DNA of 18,269 nt from JAQICJ01 sp041686345 (GTDB taxonomy: Bacteria > Myxococcota_A > Polyangia > HGW-17): NCBI GenBank assembly GCA_041686345.1, contig JAWLEA010000059.1, positions 1-18,269 on the forward strand, written 5' to 3'. Both the position numbers and the translations under genes were made by a program. Each line of letters opens with the position of its first letter. Position 1 is the stretch's first letter. Positions 17,551-18,269 of this stretch are shown here, piece after piece. The notes beneath the pieces were generated by a model. That model searched no databases, was not told the origin of the DNA, and was given only the letters and a program-made list of their open reading frames with translations.

Positions 17551-17587
17551 GCTCCCTTTCCCCCAAAAAAAAAAGAAAAAATCAACA

Positions 17588-17609
17588 GAGGGTCACTATA
17601 TGGTCCTCA
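17588..17609 (-). repeat. 22-base intergenic motif, copy 2
   Basis: This is the reverse complement of the motif at 8583-8604 with one difference (a G for an A in the centre). It lies 37 bases past the stop of the preceding gene and is followed at 17616-17631 by CTATTA-TTTA-TAATAG, a short AT palindrome. It may be a regulator site or small repeat. No GC-rich terminator was seen in this gap. Confidence 0.6.
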
Positions 17610-17732
17610 CCCCGGCTATTATTTATAATAGGTCAATAACAGTTTGTGAACTACTTCTCTGTTTTTATACATTTTTTTAAGATCGATTGACAATTTTCAG
17701 TTTATTTTACTTTTGTCGGAAAGGAATTTGAA

Positions 17733-17984
17733 ATGAAATACTTTTTTTTGCTAATCTTCTCCCTGCTCTTCATATCTTGCCAGCCTGAAAAGAAACCCCA
17801 AAAATATGAATATCTGGTAATGCATTTTTCCAGAGATGAGTCCTCCACCTTCAACAGCAAACTCGAAACCCTCGGCAAAAACGGCTGGAACCTGAAAGGA
17901 ACCCTCGCCAACAACGGCATCAACGCCAGATTCATAGTATTCCAACGCCCCCTCAAAGAAAAAGAGGAAGAATCAACTCCCTGA
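17733..17984 (+). CDS. Small DUF4177-like lipoprotein
   Basis: The protein has 83 residues with a short signal peptide and lipobox FISC (C16). The mature part reads as one small domain, with KYEYLVMHF at the start, a central LETLGKNGWNLKG and a final FIVFQRP. This matches the pattern I know for DUF4177 (YEYxxV...LNxLGxxGWxLxG...KRP), a small fold of unknown function often found alone. AAGGAA lies seven bases before the ATG. It has its own 182-base upstream gap and is followed by a 7-bp hairpin at its stop codon. Confidence 0.85.
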   Translation: MKYFFLLIFSLLFISCQPEKKPQKYEYLVMHFSRDESSTFNSKLETLGKNGWNLKGTLANNGINARFIVFQRPLKEKEEESTP

Positions 17985-18001
17985 TATTGGTAAACAATAT
18001 C
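17983..18001 (+). other. Hairpin overlapping the stop codon of the DUF4177-like gene
   Basis: GATATTG-GTAAA-CAATATC is a perfect 7-bp stem with a 5-base loop starting inside the TGA stop. No T-run follows, so it is not a classical terminator; it could protect the 3' end of the transcript. Confidence 0.4.
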
Positions 18002-18029
18002 AAGAAATTACAACAAACTAAATCAATTC

Positions 18030-18075
18030 TAATTCCGTACTCATACGGTGACCTTCCTTTCAAGGACTGGAATTA
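18030..18075 (+). repeat. Intergenic repeat, GGAAGGTCAYC-core type, copy 3
   Basis: Arms TAATTCC (18030-18036) and GGAATTA (18069-18075) enclose GGTGACCTTCCTTT (18047-18060), which differs at one base from the cores at 672-685 and 8733-8746. Inside the left arm is a further hairpin, CCGTA-CTCA-TACGG (18035-18048). The element ends six bases before the AAGGAG ribosome site of the next gene, so it would lie in that gene's leader or promoter. Confidence 0.6.
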
Positions 18076-18088
18076 TTAAGGAGTTATC

Positions 18089-18269
18089 ATGGATTCATTA
18101 ATTCAAACATTTATTTATTCTCTTGTAGTTACATTTATAATATTGCTTTTGTTAAGAGAAGTTACTTGCTGGTATTTAAAGATCAATAACAGAATCAGAA
18201 ATGATAAATTAATTATTAATCAACTTAAAGTTTTAAACAAAAATGTTTACACACTTACTTCCAAATTCC
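18089..18269 (+). CDS. Small membrane protein, partial at window edge
   Basis: The reading frame is open from the ATG at 18089 to the window end, 60 codons, and is cut off. AAGGAG stands six bases before the ATG, an excellent site. The visible protein has one membrane helix (about 5-22), then REVTCWYLKINNRI and a Lys/Asn/Leu-rich amphipathic stretch likely to be coiled coil. The RE-x2-CWY-x-K-x-N motif directly after a single helix is one I recall from short, widespread uncharacterised bacterial membrane proteins, usually under 100 residues; no function is known to me. Confidence 0.7.
   Translation, partial: MDSLIQTFIYSLVVTFIILLLLREVTCWYLKINNRIRNDKLIINQLKVLNKNVYTLTSKF

Noticed and set aside
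17687..17732. TTGACA as a -35 box for the DUF4177-like gene
   Set aside because: The hexamer is perfect but no -10 sequence is found at a normal distance, so I did not list a promoter.

Overview
The window comes from a low-GC Gram-negative (diderm) bacterium that I cannot place firmly. The double membrane follows from the RND-type metal pump with a TolC-family outer-membrane channel and from several lipoproteins with clear lipoboxes. The Lys/Asn-rich lipoproteins, Cys-rich secreted domains and a possible LexA-like palindrome of the kind I recall for Verrucomicrobia would fit a PVC, Myxococcota or candidate-phylum lineage, but that is a guess.

Layout. From 93 to 1640, two leftward genes encode exported Cys-rich proteins: a membrane-anchored protein with 16 cysteines and a lipoprotein with a Cys-rich C-terminus. 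A rightward gene (1745-3829) encodes a cytoplasmic helical-repeat protein with about 14 TPR-like units. It converges on the leftward sbcD-sbcC pair (8460 to 3909), which encodes the DNA-end-processing nuclease/ATPase. A 517-base intergenic region (8461-8977) is packed with small repeats. From 8978 to 16567 lies a compact rightward heavy-metal efflux operon, most likely Cu(I)/Ag(I): a YHS-domain lipoprotein, a CusC-like outer-membrane channel, a CusB-like adaptor carrying two extra metal-binding modules, and a long-form CusA-like RND pump of 1293 residues. Downstream are an unrecognised envelope protein (16726-17550), a small DUF4177-like lipoprotein (17733-17984) and the start of a small membrane protein cut by the window edge (18089-).

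The efflux genes are tightly coupled (gaps of 43, -4 and 0 bases) and make a coherent system. The lipoprotein and the adaptor N- and C-terminal domains would bind or hand over periplasmic metal, and the CusCBA-type tripartite complex would expel it.

The main unexplained structure is intergenic. One repeat family has TAGTTCC/GGAACTA arms around two kinds of core: three copies of GATGACCTTCCTTT and three of TCCCAGAATGGGGG. Separately, a 22-base motif occurs twice in opposite orientation with 21 of 22 bases identical. These recur in most of the promoter-bearing gaps. No tRNA, rRNA, CRISPR array, transposase gene or prophage gene was seen.
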